A DNA stretch of 64,000 nt from assembly GCA_002110485.1 (NCBI GenBank), contig MOWL01000001.1, positions 1,984,001 through 2,048,000 of the forward strand, given 5' to 3'. The DNA is from Emergomyces orientalis (lineage: Eukaryota > Ascomycota > Eurotiomycetes > Onygenales > Ajellomycetaceae). Below the pieces are notes generated by a model that was not told the DNA's origin, did no database searches, and was given only the letters and a program-made list of their open reading frames with translations. Made by a program: the position numbers and the translations under genes. Every line of letters starts with the position of its first letter. Within the stretch, counting starts at the first letter, position 1. Shown piece by piece: positions 1 through 12,252 of this stretch.

Positions 1-20
1 CGATTCAAAATTGCGTGTAG

Positions 21-1083
21 GGCGTGCGCAAATATTCCTCGGAAGCTCCCGCAAAGTCATCGCGAGCTCCGCTAATTGGCGGTCTTGTTCTCGCAGCGGG
101 CGCCGGCTACTACTACTGGCAAACTACTTCCGCGAAGCCTGTAGCTGAACTGAAGGAACGCAGCAAAGTCTTCAAGGGAGGGGATCAGGGCTGGATTGAC
201 CTGAAGCTGGCCCACATTGACCATGTTAGCCATAACGTCAAGAAATTCCGCTTCGAGTTTGAGGATCCTGAGAGTGTTTCTGGTCTTCATATCGCCTGTA
301 TGTCTTAGTCTTATTCCAGGGACGGTTAATATTTCGAATATATCCAGCTAATCTGTGTTCCGCGAAACAGCCGCTATTCTGACCAAATATAAGGGCCCAA
401 CGGACGAGAAGCCGACAATCCGTCCTTACACCCCTGTCAGCGAGGAAAGTATGTACATCAAGTATCAAACATATCGGTGACTTTGATGGCAGATTGCTCA
501 TCCAAAATTAACAGGCCAACCCGGCTACCTCGAACTCCTCGTAAAGCGATATCCAGACGGCCCGATGTCCAACCACTTGCACAACATGGCGGTCGGACAA
601 CGACTTGATTTCAAGGGCCCTCTGCCCAAATATCCCTGGGAACCTAGCAAGCACGATCACATCTGCCTGATCGCCGGAGGCACCGGTATCACACCCATGT
701 ATCAACTGATTCGCAAGATATTCAGCAACCCCGACGACAAGACCAAAGTGACTCTTGTCTTCGGCAACGTCACGGAGGAAGACATCCTTTTAAAGAAGGA
801 GTTTGAGCATCTCGAAAACACGTACCCTCGACGTTTCCGCGCATTCTATACTCTCGACAAGCCTCCTCAGGACTGGCCCCAGGGCACTGGCTTCATCTCC
901 AAAGAATTGCTCAAGACTGTGCTGCCCGAGCCAAAGACGGAGAATATCAAGATTTTCGTGTGTGGACCTCCGGGCATGTATAAAGCTATCAGCGGGCCTA
1001 AGGTTAGTCCGAAGGACCAAGGCGAACTTACTGGTCTCCTTAAGGAGCTTGGATATAGCAAGGATCAGGTCTATAAGTTTTAA
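21..1083 (+). CDS. MCR1: NADH-cytochrome b5 reductase, mitochondrial (5' partial)
   Basis: Exons 21..297, 371..448 and 515..1083 (TAA). The 5' end lies outside the window: an in-frame TAG just upstream and a TAG acceptor at 18-20 show that position 21 starts an internal exon. Of the protein, 307 residues are visible. It begins with a short basic stretch and one hydrophobic segment (LIGGLVLAAGAGYYYW), as in the outer-membrane/intermembrane-space anchor of fungal Mcr1. The FAD-binding motif RPYTPVS spans the exon 2/3 region; the NADH-binding motifs GGTGITPMYQLI and CGPPGMYKAISG are in exon 3, and the C-terminus is KF. The family passes electrons from NADH to cytochrome b5 or, in mitochondria, to antioxidant and sterol-linked acceptors. 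Both introns are short with GTATGT donors. All motifs are intact and no pseudogene sign is seen. Confidence 0.93.
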
Positions 1084-2967
1084 GCCTGTTTATTGGACGG
1101 AGGCGAGGATAGCACGATTTCCCATCTATCTTTTTTCGTTGCTATCCATCATGAAAGGCCCGTATTTATTAGATTTAGAAGGGATGAGGTCAATTGTTTT
1201 TTTCTGGATCCTGTATTTATATCGTTTGGCTTGTTATAGTAGAATTCGACTTTTCACATATTCTCATATAAATATCCTCTACTCTTATAAACTCGACAAA
1301 TTGCCGTCCTGATCTCTTCACCGACGTGTCACATCCTTTAATGATGAAGCGCAATTATCTGCGCCAATCGATCATCCCGAAGCTAAGGTATTGGGAAACA
1401 GATTCGCAAGTCGGCAAGTCGCAAACCACAGGTCACAAGCCACAAACCCCAATGGAAAACATGATTCCTCCCGCCAGCTCTCCTCCTTAACGATTCCCAA
1501 GCATGCACAAACCGAATGTTGCCAGCTGACACCACTCTCTGAAAACCAGATGTGGCCCCGAATCAACCAGTCTACATAAGACTACAAACCATGATGATGG
1601 AGCCAACCAGCCAGGAAGAGCGAGAAGGCACAGTAATGCATGCAAACACCAAGTCATGTTTTCTCTCTGCCTACGTTGCTGAACCATTGAACATTCAATC
1701 AATCCTTTTGAATAATAATTCATGCATGGACAATTGTCAGTCAGCCCCTTACAGCCTTCAAAAACAGTCAACGACTTTTCCTTTTCTTTTTCTTTTTTGC
1801 TTTCGTAATGTATGTATGTACAGTACAGTACAAAAGGCTGCCCCGCTTGCGCTCATTGTATATGTAAAACTTATTTATATACGTTGTTAATACACCCCTC
1901 ACTCAATAACTGAAGGAGCTTCATATGCAATTATTATCGAAAAGAAAACTAAAAATAAAAATAAAAAGAGAGAAAAAGAGAGAAAAAGAGACAGGTTAAG
2001 AGGCTCTATTAGAGTCTACTTCCTCGGACGAGTGAGTGCCAATGCAATGCAATGCCGCCATTTGGTTGGTTAACTTAGTTGATCAGTTAAATTAAGTTTG
2101 TTTTGATATATGAACATGTATGAATGAAGGAGTTAAGAGATCGTACCTCCCGAATATCCAAAAAAAAGGGTCCCAGTTAAAAGACTGGAAACTATTGTCA
2201 TTTTCATATCTCTCTTAGGTCGTAGTTTAAAACCTCGTCCCCACGGCTCAAATGTTCAAGAAGGGCACATCCCTCAAATTTCTGTCAGCAATAAATTTTT
2301 TATTATTCACGCAGGCAGTTCTTCACTTTCTCTTTAATTTTACCTCTCTCTTAAATCTTTCTTATCTTTCAATGTAAAAAATTGTGTGAAAGAATAACTC
2401 AAGCGTTGAAACTTATGTATCTTTTTCAGTCTTCTTTTTTTGTCTCGTTATTAAATGTGCGAGAAAAAGTTGAAAAAAATGATTTGAGTTGAGAAATACG
2501 AGTAAGGCAAAAAAGTATAGCTATAATAAATTGTAGCTGTACATATGTTAAAATCCGAGTGTCAGAATAGATTGATTAAATTACTCATTATCAGAGGTTA
2601 TGCAGCTGATAGATATAACGTATATATATATCAATGTTGACGTATCAATATCTCCTGTTCCATGAGATTATGACAGATGAAGGAGAAAAGTTTCATATGT
2701 GTGACACACAAATTATTTGATTTCAGAGTTGAGGTTAGTTAGGGGAGGAGAGAGGGACGGGAGTTACCTTGGGCCTCTCTGATGAACTGTGTGTATAGTA
2801 GGAGAGGCAGAGAGAAACAACATTATTTGAAAGAGAAGAGAATAGAGGCAGAGGCAGCTGCCCCACTGTATCTCTCTCCCTACACCGCAACTAGGTCCCT
2901 TAGCCTTTAATAAGTGCGCGGATGATCAACAGAGAAGTGAGAGAAAACCCAGGGTGGCTCGGGGGTT

Positions 2968-2982
2968 GGGGGGGGGGGGGGG
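2968..2982. repeat. Poly-G tract (15 G)
   Basis: Uninterrupted run of 15 G followed directly by AATTC. Its length is prone to sequencing and assembly error. Confidence 0.9.
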
Positions 2983-3080
2983 AATTCGATGGCTAAATCA
3001 AGCATAGATGGTTGCTCGCTAATGGACAAAAGATAATCATGATATTACAAGCAGCTCTGCATAATCTTTTTGACGCCGCA

Positions 3081-3101
3081 TGATGATGATGATGATGATG
3101 A
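3081..3101. repeat. (TGA)7 trinucleotide microsatellite
   Basis: Seven perfect TGA units in non-coding DNA upstream of the HMG-box gene. Confidence 0.9.
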
Positions 3102-4911
3102 ATTATTAAAGGCTGGAGAGCAGGGCTGCGCCTGTGTTAATGATGGAGATAGACATTTAAAATAATATATATAATAAATCGTAGGCCCCAATTTGTTTCT
3201 TGTTCTCCTTTTTGGGGGGACCAAAGGCGCGTCCCCCCTGGCTCCCTCGTCTATATGGATGGTTAATTATGTGCCGGTATTGTTATCAAAACGCTCTGTC
3301 TTTGTAGTATCACCCAGCCACACCATGGAGGCATCGTGGCGAGGGGAGAGGTCTAGCTGTGTGCTATGGTTATGAGTGAGCGGGAGTCCCTCGAGAGGCC
3401 CTCGTCCCAGGCCCCTGGCGCTAGAGTTACACTGGAAAAATAGGCGGCTCGATTGGGGAGTAACGCTGACAGCAACTATGGGCAAGTTGTAGCGGGGAGG
3501 GAAATGGGGGTGGGTGTGATGGGGATACCGGAATGGTTCGGGTGCTTAGCGGCGAAAATTTTCGTGTTTGTTTTCTTTTTTCTTTTTCTTTATTCCCCCA
3601 TTATTCCAGAGGGCGAGAGGGGGGAAGAGGAAGGTTATTAGCGGTGAAAAGGAGGGGGCGAGGGGAGCTGTGTGTGTCTCCCTCGCTAAAAACAGCCTTT
3701 GAGCTCTAGGCGTATCAACACACCACACCCCCGTCAAGAGTCGCGATCAAGAGTCGCGAGAGGGCGGGCTACGTATGGAAGAGATAAAAAAGGGAAAAAT
3801 GAACACGGGGAAGAGAGAGAGAGGTAATAATAAACACAACAATAATCAAATGAATCGTGATGGATGGGAAAATGGTTATGGGCCATTTAAGAAACTTCAG
3901 AAGTATGCGCAGTAATTAATCTTTCTTTTCTTATTATATACCCAGTATGCTGTAAGCCCCTCTTAAATAATATTTGAACAGGTTAATGGAAAACTAAAAT
4001 AAAATACTGAATGATTTAGGCCTAAAATGCGTGCCATGTTCATAATATGCTTTGACTGTAAGGGGGGATACCTAGATTAGATGGGTATGAGATTGCCCAG
4101 TCGAAGGCCCCGCCACCAGCAAGCTTTCTATTAATCGAGAGTCTTTTTTGGCGAAGAGAGTGGCTGCAATTGGGGCCAAGGCGGGGGGGGGAGAAGAAAG
4201 CATAAAGGTATGATTGTTAGGTATGTCGGCGTTCTGGGCAGCGACAAGCTTGGCTGCAGTGGGAGTGTTTCCAGGGCCAGAACCAATAGCAACGGGCGTT
4301 GCGGGGGGGGGGGGAGGAAGACGGGAGACTGAAGTGACTCGGGTGTGCCATGCATGAGTGCCCCTGCAGCATTAGACTGTAGATTGCTGCAGCTGAGTGC
4401 GCAGAGGGCGCAGTCAGTTGTCAGAAGCGCCATCCGCGCCCAGCTACGCCGAGCTCCCACCCCGCCTAAAAGCAGCGGTAGGTTAGACACAGCGGGTTAG
4501 TTAAAAAGCCGCCTAAACATGTTACTGTACACAACAATACACTTTTACGCGCACTGTATGCTGTGTGTGACGCCCGCCCACTTATTTCATTAATTATGAT
4601 TGCACTGTATTAGCTCTTACCCAGGCGATCTCCCCCTCCTGTTAAAGGTATTTAGGGGCCAGCACTCCCCCCCCACCCCCCCAAAATTTCAGTTCGCAGT
4701 TTCCTTCCCTTTTTTCCCTTTTTCCCTCTGCTAGAAGACGCTTAAGCGTTCATTCTTCAACCCCCCGGAAATCCAGCTTGCGAATGAACACTGGCCCCAT
4801 TATACAGAAATATACTATCACTGAAATAAATATTTTAATTTTTTCATTCATATTTACCTGCCATTACCAGCCACCCCATCTGCATCCTATTCCGTACGCC
4901 TGAACATCAAG

Positions 4912-6568
4912 ATGTCGCGGAAAGAAGACAAGGCCAAGGACAGCACTGCTATTGTGACTGTCAACATTGATGATTTCACCAGGACACGCGATAGTGTAAG
5001 TTGAACGCTGACCCTCCTGTTGTTGTTATTGTTGTGTTGTTTCGGTGCCTCGCCTATACAGCCCCAAACCAAATCAAAACAACAACAAAAACCTTGCCCC
5101 TGCCCTGCCCCAGCCCGCCCATTTTTTTGTGCTGCCTTTTACCGATAACCATCACCAGTTCCAGTTATACTTTTCTTCCTCACTTGTATTGTATCAGCCA
5201 CACCTTGCATACCTTGTCATCCATCTCCACTCCCACCAACACCAACCAGCCAACCACCTCCACCACCAACGTGCTGCTCATTAACCCCCATCATGTCTAC
5301 TTCCCTTGGCACCACCTCCGCCATCCCCCCTCACCCTCACCCTCACCCCTATTCCCATCCCCAGCCCCATATCCTCCCCCTCTCCACTTCCACAAAATCC
5401 CTCCTAGACACCATCGAGCGCGTCATCAACCCCATCTCCATCGCCCGCGACGACCTTGTCGCCGCCACCTTACACCCAACAAACAACAATGCAAACGCTC
5501 TAACATACATCCAGGTCATCGTCTCCCTCGCCACCCTTCAATCCGCCGTCTCAGACCTGTCGCGCGCTTATATCAACCATGCCAACACCGTGCTGAACCG
5601 TGGCCCGTCCACCCTCGATCTGGGCGGGATCACTTCTAGCCTGCTCGAGAATGGCTTACTCAGTGGTGCCCGTGGTCTTAGCCCCGGTGGCGGCCTTGCT
5701 GGTCTTGCTGCTGGTGGCCGCGGTCCTGGTGGGGACACCACCGCTGGAGGCAAGAAGAAGCGCAAACGCGCCCCGCATGATCCGAATGCGCCCAAGCGTG
5801 CCTTAACGCCTTACTTCCTCTATATGCAACATAACCGCGCTGCGATTGCAGAGGAGCTGGGGGAAAATGCGAGACCGAAGGAGGTTGCTGATGAGGGGAC
5901 CAAGCGTTGGGCTGAGATGCCTGATGAGGAGAAACAGGTATATTTATTTTATTTTTCCCCCTCCGCCAACACACCTGACTTATATACATATCCTCAATAC
6001 TAATAACATTTCTTAGATCTGGAAAAAACTCTACGCCGACAACCTAGCAATTTACCACGAGAAAATGCGCGCGTATAAAGCCGGCCTGCCCGTTCCAGAA
6101 GATGACTCCGCCACCACCGCAGCGGCCAACGCCAACGCCGCTGCCGCCATGCAATTGCAACAGAGCGTCCATCGCGCCGCCGTCGGCGAGGAGGCTTCCT
6201 CCGAGGAATCTGAACCGGAATCTGAAGAGGATGAAGAGGAAGACGAAGAAGAATCGTCGCCAGAACCTGTACGGGAACCTACACCTCCACGGTCTACTAA
6301 ACGGCGGAGGACTACTGGCGGCGGTGGTGCTGATGCGAAGCCTGCTGCTACTCCTGTAGCCGCGGGTGCGAAAAAGGCATCACCGGAAAAGAAGATGAGG
6401 GGTGCTGCTGCAGCTAATAAGAAGGAGAAGGGGGATGTTGCGGCTAGTGGGAAACCGAAGCGTGGTGCTGCGGCTGCGGCTGCTGCTGCGAACGCGGCGA
6501 ATGAGACGCCCAAGAGTGAGAAGAAGGGAGGGAAAAAGAAGGGGAGGAAGAGTGAGGCTGGGGATTGA
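4912..6568 (+). CDS. HMG-box chromatin/transcription protein
   Basis: Exons 4912..4995, 5515..5937 and 6017..6568 (TGA) give 352 residues. Exon 1 (MSRKEDKAKDS..., ending DFTRTRDS) joins in frame to VIVSLATLQ, which gives the continuous helical N-terminal region expected for this fungal HMG family. The HMG box runs from about residue 115 to 185 (PHDPNAPKRALTPYFLYM ... IWKKLYADN) and is split by intron 2. The C-terminal third is an acidic Glu/Ser/Asp block followed by Lys- and Ala-rich tails, typical of DNA-bending chromatin proteins. A basic KKKRKRAP stretch just before the box is a plausible nuclear signal. Intron 1 is 519 bp, far longer than the other introns here, and its last 222 bp are open in the exon 2 frame from an ATG at 5293, so a second N-terminus is possible. 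The specific target role is unknown. Confidence 0.86.
5293..5514 (+). other. In-frame open segment inside HMG-gene intron 1 (possible alternative first exon)
   Basis: An ATG at 5293 opens 74 codons that run without a stop into exon 2 at 5515 in the same frame. The segment encodes a Pro/His-rich start and then a more ordinary, helix-like stretch (KSLLDTIERVINPISIARDD). Codons are strongly C-ending in the middle part, which is unusual for an intron. If exon 1 were simply retained, translation would stop at TGA 5002-5004, so use of this segment would need its own transcription start. Confidence 0.4.
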
Positions 6569-7765
6569 TTTGTGAATTGATTTGAGTTGCTCTGGGTTGG
6601 ATTGGGTTCCTTTGTTAAAAAAAAATTTTTTTATCAGGTCTGGTTTTGGTTTTGGTTTGCAGTTTCAATGTAGTGAGAGCCTCCTCAACTGTCAAATGTT
6701 GTGTTTGTTTATTTTCTTGGAGGAATTGTTTTGTTGTCTGTTCTCTTCTCTTTTTTTGTTTTGTTATTGTTGTGGGGTTTGGAATCTGAGGTCTTCTCTT
6801 CACCTTTTTCACCTTTTTCTTTTCCTTTTCTTTTTTTTTTTTTTTGCTGTTGCTAATGTTATTCTTGTGACGCTGAGTTAAGCCGGGTTGGGTTAAATTG
6901 AGTTGAGCTGAATATGTTTTGATGATATGAATATGAGTATGTGTATGTGTATGAGTTGCTACTACTTAAGTATGATGAGTATTGTTTTGATTTGATTATT
7001 ATTTGAGTGAAAGTTGTGATTGATTCAAAAAAGTGTATCATGCCTTCTTTTGCCTTTGATTGTTGTTTCTTTTCTTTTATTTAGTTATTGCTTTATGCTG
7101 ATGTTACTTAATTTCTAATTGTTTACCATTTGAGATTTTTTTGGTCTGATTATTGTCAGTTTTGATGATGTATGGGCTTTTTTGACAAACATAACTCAGA
7201 TTCAACTACTTCTTCTTTTTAATTTATATTCTTATATTTGACAGGAAAGGGAAGCCTATTGGATAGGTACCTGCTATCATTTATCAATTTAGGCAAATTT
7301 ACACATGCATGCATTCTGAATACATACATACACACCTACATACACAAATAAGAATTTTGTTTTCCCTTATCTCTGTCTTATCCTTATCTGCCCCGCAAGC
7401 AAGCAAGCCGCACCTGGGGGTTGCCTTGGTTTTGCTTGTTTTTTGTTTTTGTTTAGCTCGTACTGAGGGGTGGCTGATGGACATTCTTAGCTCCCCTAGA
7501 GGTGTCTTCTATCTAGGTGGGCGGGTTGGTTTTTCTCTCTCCCCGCGTTATGATTGACCAGTGTCTGTCTCTTCCTCCATCCGAGGCTCTTGGGGTGAAC
7601 AGTATCGTCAGCTAATAAACCTATCTCTATGGATGGATGTATTTAAGGTTACGTAGAGTGGGAAAGCTAGTTATATGTTTAGGAAAATGCAAAAGAAGTT
7701 TGTAAAAAGTATAAACTATGTCGGCTCTGTCGTTGGTGGGGCGAGTGTGCGGCACTGAGTTGCTG

Positions 7766-7767
<2 letters not shown>

Positions 7768-7796
<29 letters not shown>
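7768..7796. repeat. Poly-A tract (29 A)
   Basis: Uninterrupted run of 29 A about 370 bp upstream of the urease start codon. Confidence 0.9.
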
Positions 7797-7799
<3 letters not shown>

Positions 7800-7875
7800 A
7801 GAAGGGAAAAGAAACCTTGGAAAGCTGGACGCCGAATCAGCGAGTTTTCAAGCTACCACTGCTTCCTGGTCTTGC

Positions 7876-7905
7876 TTTGCTTTGCTTTGCTTTGCTTTGC
7901 TTTGC
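7876..7905. repeat. (TTTGC)6 pentanucleotide microsatellite
   Basis: Six perfect TTTGC units, preceded by one imperfect unit, about 260 bp upstream of the urease ATG. Confidence 0.9.
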
Positions 7906-8165
7906 TTCGACTGACCGACCCTACATGAATTAATTACACTGTGCATATCCGCTACTCTACTCTATTCCGTGCGGGGTTTTTTTAATAATTGCGTTAAAAG
8001 ATCTAACTTTCTTGGTCTCCATTATTGGTCCGTTTTATAAGCTACAGGAGTAACTTAGTGGAACGGTCCCCGAAAGACGCCGGTAACTAGCTTATTATTG
8101 AAGAATTGGCTGGCGAGGGAAGAAGAGAAGGCAAGGGATTGATCAATTGATAAATTGCTGAAAAG

Positions 8166-11100
8166 ATGCAGCTCATTCCGAGAGAGGTAACTTAAATTAC
8201 TATTCTTTCCCCAGGGGTTTTCTCCTTTTTATGACGCCTGGCTCTGTTAATTTTGTTCTCTTCTTGATTCTTGATACACAGTTCAGTTCAATTCATTTTC
8301 AATTTTGTGCAGAATCAAAACAAGACGGCCAAAGCTTGGGAATACTATTTTAATGCCCCTACTGTTTTATTAAGATTTCCCTTTTTTCAATTGATGTTTA
8401 TTTTCATAGTTTCGTATTACGCTCATCGAAATTGAATCAATGCTGACGTCTCAATCTCTCACAGCTCGACAAGCTCACCATCTCCCAGCTGGGTTTTCTT
8501 GCTCAGCGGCGTCTGGCTCGTGGAGTTCGGTTGAATCATGCAGAGGCAACGGTTCGTAATATTTATTTTTCATATGCATAAAATACTCACTATTATCATG
8601 TACTATTTTCTTTTGTAAATTGATTCGTCAGTTACACAAAGATGCTGATTGAAAGAGAGTTGCAGGCATTAATAGCTTCAAACATACAAGAAGTACGTTT
8701 TACCAAATTGACCCAATTGATACTATTCTCCATGGATTTATATGAGTGTATATGATAAATATACGGATGTATATTTATAGCTGACCATTTTTGACCCGAG
8801 TTTATACTGACATCCAAACAGCTTATCCGCGATGGGAACCACACTGTGGCCGACCTGATGGCCATTGGCAAGATGATGCTAGGACGCCGTCATGTTCTAC
8901 CATCGGTGACATCCACTGTTCATGAAATTTTTGTTGAGGGTACTTTCCCCTCCGGCACGTATTTGGTAACCATTCAGGAACCCATTAGCACCGAGGACGG
9001 TGATTTGGAAAAGGCCTTGTATGGCAGTTTCCTGCCGGTGCCTTCAAAGGATATCTTCCCGGATCCTCATCCCGATGATTATCACCCGCTGAAAATGCCC
9101 GGCGCGGTTATCCCCGTTAAAGAGTCCAGAATTGTACTAAATGAGGGACGTAAAAGACTGTCCCTTAAAGTAACTAGTAGGGGGGATCGGCCCATTCAAG
9201 TTCGTCAGTTTCTGCTCCTGCCACTTTCTTTTATCGTGGATTTCGAGACTTGCTGACATATGCTGCCTGGGGAGGGTTTTCTTAGGTTGGTTCCCATTAT
9301 CATTTCATCGAGGTCAATCCATATCTGGATTTTGATCGACTCAAGTCATATGGCTATCGCCTTGATATTCCCGCAGGGACTGCTATCCGGTTCGAACCGG
9401 GAGACACCAAAACAGTTACTCTTGTTGAAATAAGTGGAAACAAGGAAATTCATGGTGGTAGTTTCCTGGCCAGTGGTAAAATAGACATGAACAGGGCGGA
9501 CGAAATTATTGAACGGCTTCAAAAGGCTGGGTTCGCACATACCCCTGAGCCAGCAGGTGACATGGCTCATATCGAGGCGCATTCGATGGATAGGGAAGCG
9601 TACCTGCGCATGTTTGGCGCCACCACCGGCGACCTTATTAGATTAGGCTCAACGGACCTATGGGTGAAGGTTGAAAGGGACTTAACTTCGTTTGGAGATG
9701 AGTGTACATTTGGCGGAGGCAAGACATTAAGAGAAGGCATGGGCCAAGCTTCCGGAAGATGTTCAGATGAGGCACTGGACACCGTTATTACGAACGCCCT
9801 TATTATCGATTGGAGCGGGATTTATGTAGCCGACATTGGTATTAAAGAGGGAAATATCGTGGGTATCGGAAAAGCTGGGAACCCGGACGTTATGGATGGT
9901 GTCCATCCGAATATGATTGCTGGAGCTGGTACTGATGTAATTTCTGGGGAAAGGAACATAGTCACCGCCGGTGGTGTGGATACTCATATTCATTTTATTT
10001 CCCCGGAGCAGGTGGATGAAGCTCTGGCATCCGGCATCACCACGATGTTAGGTGGTGGCACGGGTCCTAGTACGGGAACAAACGCAACGACATGTACGCC
10101 GGGGCCAAATCACATGAAGAATATGATCCAGGCCTGCGACGATTTCCCAATGAATTTTGGAATCACGGGTAAGGGGAATGATAGTCAGCCCCAAAGTCTG
10201 AGAGAGCAGATTCGTGCTGGAGCTGCAGGTCTGAAATTACATGAAGATTGGGGCTGCACTCCAGCAGCCATCGATACGTGCCTTGCAGTTTGCGATGAGT
10301 ACGATGTGCAATGTCTCATCCACACCGATACGCTCAACGAATCTGGTTTCGTCGAACAATCAATCCAAGCATTCAAGGATCGAACCATCCACACGTACCA
10401 TACCGAAGGGGCGGGAGGAGGCCATGCGCCAGACATCATCTCCGTTGTCCAACACCCCAACGTTCTACCAAGCAGTACCAATCCCACGCGCCCATTCACC
10501 TTAAATACTCTTGACGAGCACCTCGACATGGTTATGGTCTGCCATCATCTTTCCAAAAACATCCGCGAGGACGTCGCCTTCGCCGAGAGCCGCATTCGCG
10601 CTGAGACAATCGCGGCAGAAGACGTGCTGCATGACCTAGGCGCCATCAGCATGATGTCCTCTGATTCCCAGGCCATGGGTCGTTGCGGTGAGGTGGTCCT
10701 TCGTACGTGGAACACGGCACATAAGAACAAGCTTCAGCGCGGTACTTTGAAGGAAGACGAGGGAACCAGTGCGGATAATTTTAGGGTGAAAAGGTATATC
10801 AGCAAGTATACGATTAACCCGGCAATCGCGCAGGGCATGGCCCATCTTATTGGCAGCGTCGAGGTGGGGAAGGTTGCTGATCTAGTTATGTGGAATTTTG
10901 CGAATTTTGGGACGAAGCCTAGTATGGTGATGAAGTCCGGGATGATTGCTGCAGCGATGGTGGTACGTAAACGCCAGATATATATATTTTGGAAACAACG
11001 GAGACTTAATTTTGGGGTGACGTGAGAAGTTAATAGACATATTAAAACAGGGTGATGCGAACGGTTCGATTTCAACGGTTGAGCCTATTATGATGAGGAC

Positions 11101-11598
11101 GATGTATGCGGTGAGTTTGTTCTCTCTCTCCCTTTTCCTGGGGCCCCCCCTTTTTTTTTTTTTCATTTTAGTTCGATCACTAACAAAGAATCCATTTCAA
11201 TCTCCAATGCAGAACCGCGTTCCCAGAACATCCATCATGTTTGTCTCCCAAGCATCGAAAAGCCTGGGCATCATTGATTCGTATGGGATCAAGAAGCGTG
11301 TCGAAGCGGTACGGAATTGCCGAAATATCAGCAAGAAGGATATGAAATTCAACGATGTGATGCCGAAGATGAGAGTTGATCCGGAGAGTTATGTAAGTCT
11401 TTTATCCCCGAGTTCCCCCACCGGGCCGGGAGTGGCCTGTTAATTGCTCTCTACACTTTTATTGAGGATCGGGGACGTTACTAACACAAAATCCACTTTT
11501 TCCTTTTTCGAAAACAGGTTGTCGAAGCAGATGGGATAATTTGTGAGGCGGAGCCGTCAGTACGATTACCTTTGACGCAGGAACATTTTGTCTTTTAA
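8166..11598 (+). CDS. Urease, single-chain nickel enzyme
   Basis: Exons 8166..8186, 8465..8551, 8666..8692, 8822..9199, 9286..10962, 11051..11110, 11213..11392 and 11518..11598 (TAA) give 836 residues, the normal length for single-chain plant and fungal ureases. The enzyme hydrolyses urea to ammonia and carbamate in the cytoplasm. The gamma-, beta- and alpha-like regions follow in order, starting with MQLIPRE. Nickel and catalytic residues are all present: H405 and H407 (THIHF), carbamylated K488 (LKLHEDWG), H517 (LIHTD), H543 (GGGHAPDII), flap Cys590 with HH (VCHHLSK) and D631 in the SMMSSDSQAM region. Introns 2 and 4 use weak GTTCGT donors, chosen because frame and conservation require them. 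The exon 6/7 junction (MYA/NRVPRTS) lacks a few residues found in other ureases. Accessory proteins are not encoded nearby. Confidence 0.95.
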
Positions 11599-12252
11599 TT
11601 TTAATTTCAGTTTCTCATTTTCTCCCTTCTCCGGTGCTATTACAGCGGGAGATATTTATTGATTAAACAATGAGGATGGTTGAAATCTTAAATGAGAAAG
11701 AAAAGTACTGTACTGGAGGGATGGCGTTCCCGCGACACATATTTTATTTGAATATGACTGAGGTAGTAATATGAAGCTGGGGGAATAAGACAATGTATCA
11801 ATATTAATATATTTCATTAGAGTGCATTTGGTATTTGTAGAATGCCTAGCTGTTGGATGATCAGAGGCCATTTTCGGCTTTTGAGTCTACTCCGCCCTGT
11901 TGGGGAAATGCGCCATCTGCTTACGGGGATATTTGCTTCAGAGTCCAAGAGGAATTAGAATCCTTTACTCTCTTGTTACCTAGTCGAGAGGGAGTTCCAC
12001 GCAGACCACGGAAACGAAAAAATGGGAGTTTATCTCTGGACACGGAAAGAAATAGAGCGCCATCCTCCCAATACTTCAACCGTTTATAGGAAGGGAAAAA
12101 AAAAGCTATTGACATCCCGAAATTATCCTGCTTTCGTAACTCCATGAGAAAAGTCAATACCATACTCCATCTTTCCAATAACACCACATTATTAAAGGAA
12201 AAATATAGAAAACAAAAAAGTACGGGTACATCATACAGCCCACTTCTAGCTT
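11599..12252. other. Convergent intergenic region (urease / SNM1-like gene)
   Basis: The two stop codons lie 654 bp apart on converging genes. The stretch should hold both 3' UTRs. No further gene is seen. Confidence 0.6.

Larger units (their letters stand above)
1084..4911. other. Intergenic region, AT-rich and low complexity, no supported gene
   Basis: This stretch of 3.8 kb separates MCR1 from the HMG-box gene. It carries purine-rich runs (about 1966-1996), an alternating TA run near 2622-2632, a 15-G tract (2968-2982) and (TGA)7 (3081-3101). Short reading frames here lack family resemblance and splice support. The distal part probably holds the promoter and 5' UTR of the HMG-box gene. 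Confidence 0.6.
6569..8165. other. Intergenic region between HMG-box gene and urease
   Basis: T-rich 3' flank of the HMG-box gene followed by the urease upstream region. It contains a 29-A tract and a (TTTGC)6 array. No gene is supported; the frames here are short and compositionally biased. Confidence 0.6.

Noticed and set aside
803..1312. 169-codon ORF overlapping MCR1
   Set aside because: It lies in a different frame of a well-conserved exon and has no family resemblance.
5001..5639. 212-codon Pro/His/Arg-rich ORF
   Set aside because: It is out of frame with the HMG gene and reflects the C-rich composition of intron 1 and exon 2.
6052..6513. 153-codon Ala-rich minus ORF
   Set aside because: It is the antisense of the Ala/Lys/Glu-rich HMG-box C-terminus.
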